Assembly: GCA_030692565.1 (NCBI GenBank)
Contig: JAUYAO010000022.1
Span: 124,001-188,000, forward strand
Direction: 5' to 3'
DNA length: 64,000 nucleotides
Source of the DNA: Nitrospira sp.
GTDB lineage: Bacteria > Nitrospirota > Nitrospiria > Nitrospirales > Nitrospiraceae
Shown: piece after piece, positions 62,908 to 64,000 of the stretch
Numbering within the stretch: the stretch's first letter is position 1
How the letters are laid out: each line of letters begins with the position of its first letter
The notes under the pieces: model-generated
The model's input: the letters and a program-made list of their open reading frames with translations, nothing else
What the model was told of the DNA's origin: nothing
Database searches by the model: none
Program-made: the position numbers and the translations under genes

Positions 62908-63665
62908 CAACACCGATGGCTCGACGCACGCCTAGCGTCGCTGACCCGTCCAACGTGCCCGGTTTCCACACTCCGACGGAACTGCTCTGGTTCTCTTCGC
63001 CCGTCCCCTATGCCGAGGCATGGGACCTTCAGATGCGCCTGCATCGCGAGCGCATCATGGACTCAAGACTCGATACCCTCCTCATCCTCGAGCACCAACC
63101 GGTCTATACCGTCGGCCGAAGAACCCGGATTGCGGACTGGGGCGGTGACCCCACGGCGGCACGCATAGATGGTATCGAGATTCAGCACGTCAACCGGGGC
63201 GGGTCTGTCACTTATCACGGGCCAGGACAACTGGTGGTATACCCGATCCTTCGCCTGACAGACCATGCCACAGGCGTACGTTCATACGTAGAGCAACTGG
63301 AAGCGGCTGTGATCCAATGCCTGCTGGAGAACGGAATTACCGGCCATCGGAAACCAAAGACTCCGGGCGTCTGGGTGACAAATCCCCAAGAGGCCAAAAT
63401 CGCCTCGATCGGGATTCGTGTGGATCGAGGCGTGACCATGCATGGAGTGGCACTCAATGTGGACATGGATCTCTCACCATTTCGAGGGATCACTCCCTGC
63501 GGCCTGCAAGACTGCCACGCGACGTCAATGGCTGAAGTCGTTGGGCAACCGGTTTCCTTATTGACTGTGACCCACTCGCTTCTCGAGCAACTGAAACAGA
63601 CATTGGCTCTCAAATGGACCGAGACACCGGCCCCCACCGCATTCAATAATTTGGCGCGACCATGA
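62904..63665 (+). CDS. lipB: Octanoyltransferase LipB
   Basis: LipB transfers octanoyl from acyl carrier protein to lipoyl domains. The 253-residue protein shows LLILEHQPVYTVGRRT, RGGSVTYHGPGQLVVYPI, GVWV, KIASIGIRVDRGVTMHGVALNV and the catalytic cysteine in GITPCGL. It is coupled to the protease gene. lipA is not in the window. Confidence 0.93.
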   Translation: MTTPMARRTPSVADPSNVPGFHTPTELLWFSSPVPYAEAWDLQMRLHRERIMDSRLDTLLILEHQPVYTVGRRTRIADWGGDPTAARIDGIEIQHVNRGGSVTYHGPGQLVVYPILRLTDHATGVRSYVEQLEAAVIQCLLENGITGHRKPKTPGVWVTNPQEAKIASIGIRVDRGVTMHGVALNVDMDLSPFRGITPCGLQDCHATSMAEVVGQPVSLLTVTHSLLEQLKQTLALKWTETPAPTAFNNLARP

Positions 63666-63701
63666 ACTCGACAGACTTTCCGGCAGCAGCGTGAGGGCGA
63701 C

Positions 63702-64000
63702 ATGAAAGAATACGACACCCCGACGTTTCGATTAGCCGTTTCCCAGTTCGACCAGGCAGCGGAAGCGATGCACCTGGATCACAACCTGCGAGAGCGGCTC
63801 AAACAGCCCCAGCGTTCGCTCGTCGTCAGCATTCCTGTCCGGATGGACGACAACCGCGTCGAAGTGTTCACTGGATACCGCGTACAGCATGACTCCTCGC
63901 GTGGCCCTTCTAAGGGCGGTGTCCGCTACCATCCCGAGGTCAACCTCGGAGAAGTGGCCGCACTCGCCATGTGGATGACATGGAAATGCGCCTTGGCCGG
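63702..64000 (+). CDS. Glutamate dehydrogenase family protein (5' end only)
   Basis: The first 99 codons lie in the window, and the gene runs off the right edge. The frame has [38 protein letters not shown] and [17 protein letters not shown], the N-terminal glutamate-binding region of Glu/Leu/Phe/Val dehydrogenases with [13 protein letters not shown] precedes the ATG. It could be NAD- or NADP-linked glutamate dehydrogenase; the cofactor part is outside. Confidence 0.9.
   Translation, partial: MKEYDTPTFRLAVSQFDQAAEAMHLDHNLRERLKQPQRSLVVSIPVRMDDNRVEVFTGYRVQHDSSRGPSKGGVRYHPEVNLGEVAALAMWMTWKCALA

Overview
The window looks like a chromosomal segment of a Nitrospira-type bacterium (phylum Nitrospirota). 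This rests on the GC-rich, tightly packed genes, the diaminopimelate-aminotransferase (DapL) lysine route, the gene neighbourhoods, and a palindromic intergenic repeat of a kind I associate with Nitrospira genomes. The assignment is from recognition only; no database search was run. Almost everything is housekeeping or small accessory genes. There is no rRNA, phage, insertion sequence or CRISPR array, and only one tRNA (Arg, anticodon TCG).

Left part (1-11.2 kb): the 5' end of larC and a complete larB (nickel-pincer nucleotide cofactor synthesis) with gpsA; an outer-membrane beta-barrel; an adjacent overlapping pair encoding an arginine-dihydrolase-like enzyme and a LOR/SDH-domain protein, which in cyanobacteria are fused as AgrE/ArgZ; truD; an EF-hand-like exported protein coupled to a metallophosphoesterase; a MarR regulator and an MBL-fold hydrolase. 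11.2-25 kb: a four-gene operon (LON substrate-binding domain protein, DrrAB-type ABC exporter, SirB1-type protein), an AttH/CrtC lipocalin-like protein, a lower-GC island with a GIY-YIG protein and a DUF6516/HTH pair that resembles a toxin-antitoxin module, an inverted-repeat-bounded element, a beta-propeller lipoprotein, a methyltransferase behind a possible attenuator, and a methyltransferase-like gene broken by one frameshift.

25-37 kb: dapL with a partial duplication of its 3' end, folK-panC, two-domain PilZ, MazG-like and RmuC genes, a lytic transglycosylase/glycerate 2-kinase/PEP-synthase-like operon, family-5 uracil-DNA glycosylase, transaldolase-like aldolase, and three tiny genes, two of them zinc ribbons. 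37.5-45.7 kb: one long minus-strand unit argD-argF-argG-argH-lipoprotein-lysA-dapA-dapB. With dapL it supplies most of the lysine/meso-DAP branch and the ornithine-to-arginine branch; the arginine dihydrolase pair at 4.5-6.5 kb would run arginine in the opposite direction, towards ornithine, proline and ammonia.

45.7-64 kb: zinc-ribbon DUF2628-like protein, phosphoglycerate mutase, outer-membrane proteins, an ATP-grasp ligase overlapping a zinc metallopeptidase, low-molecular-weight phosphatase, ttcA, msrA, PilZ, pal, two further tiny genes, tRNA-Arg, the aroK-aroE-SDR-trmI operon, a RpoD-family sigma factor with a strong terminator, an HtrA-type protease coupled to lipB, and the 5' end of a glutamate dehydrogenase gene cut by the window edge. 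Several genes have an ATG 7-8 bases downstream of a -10 element, suggesting leaderless transcripts.
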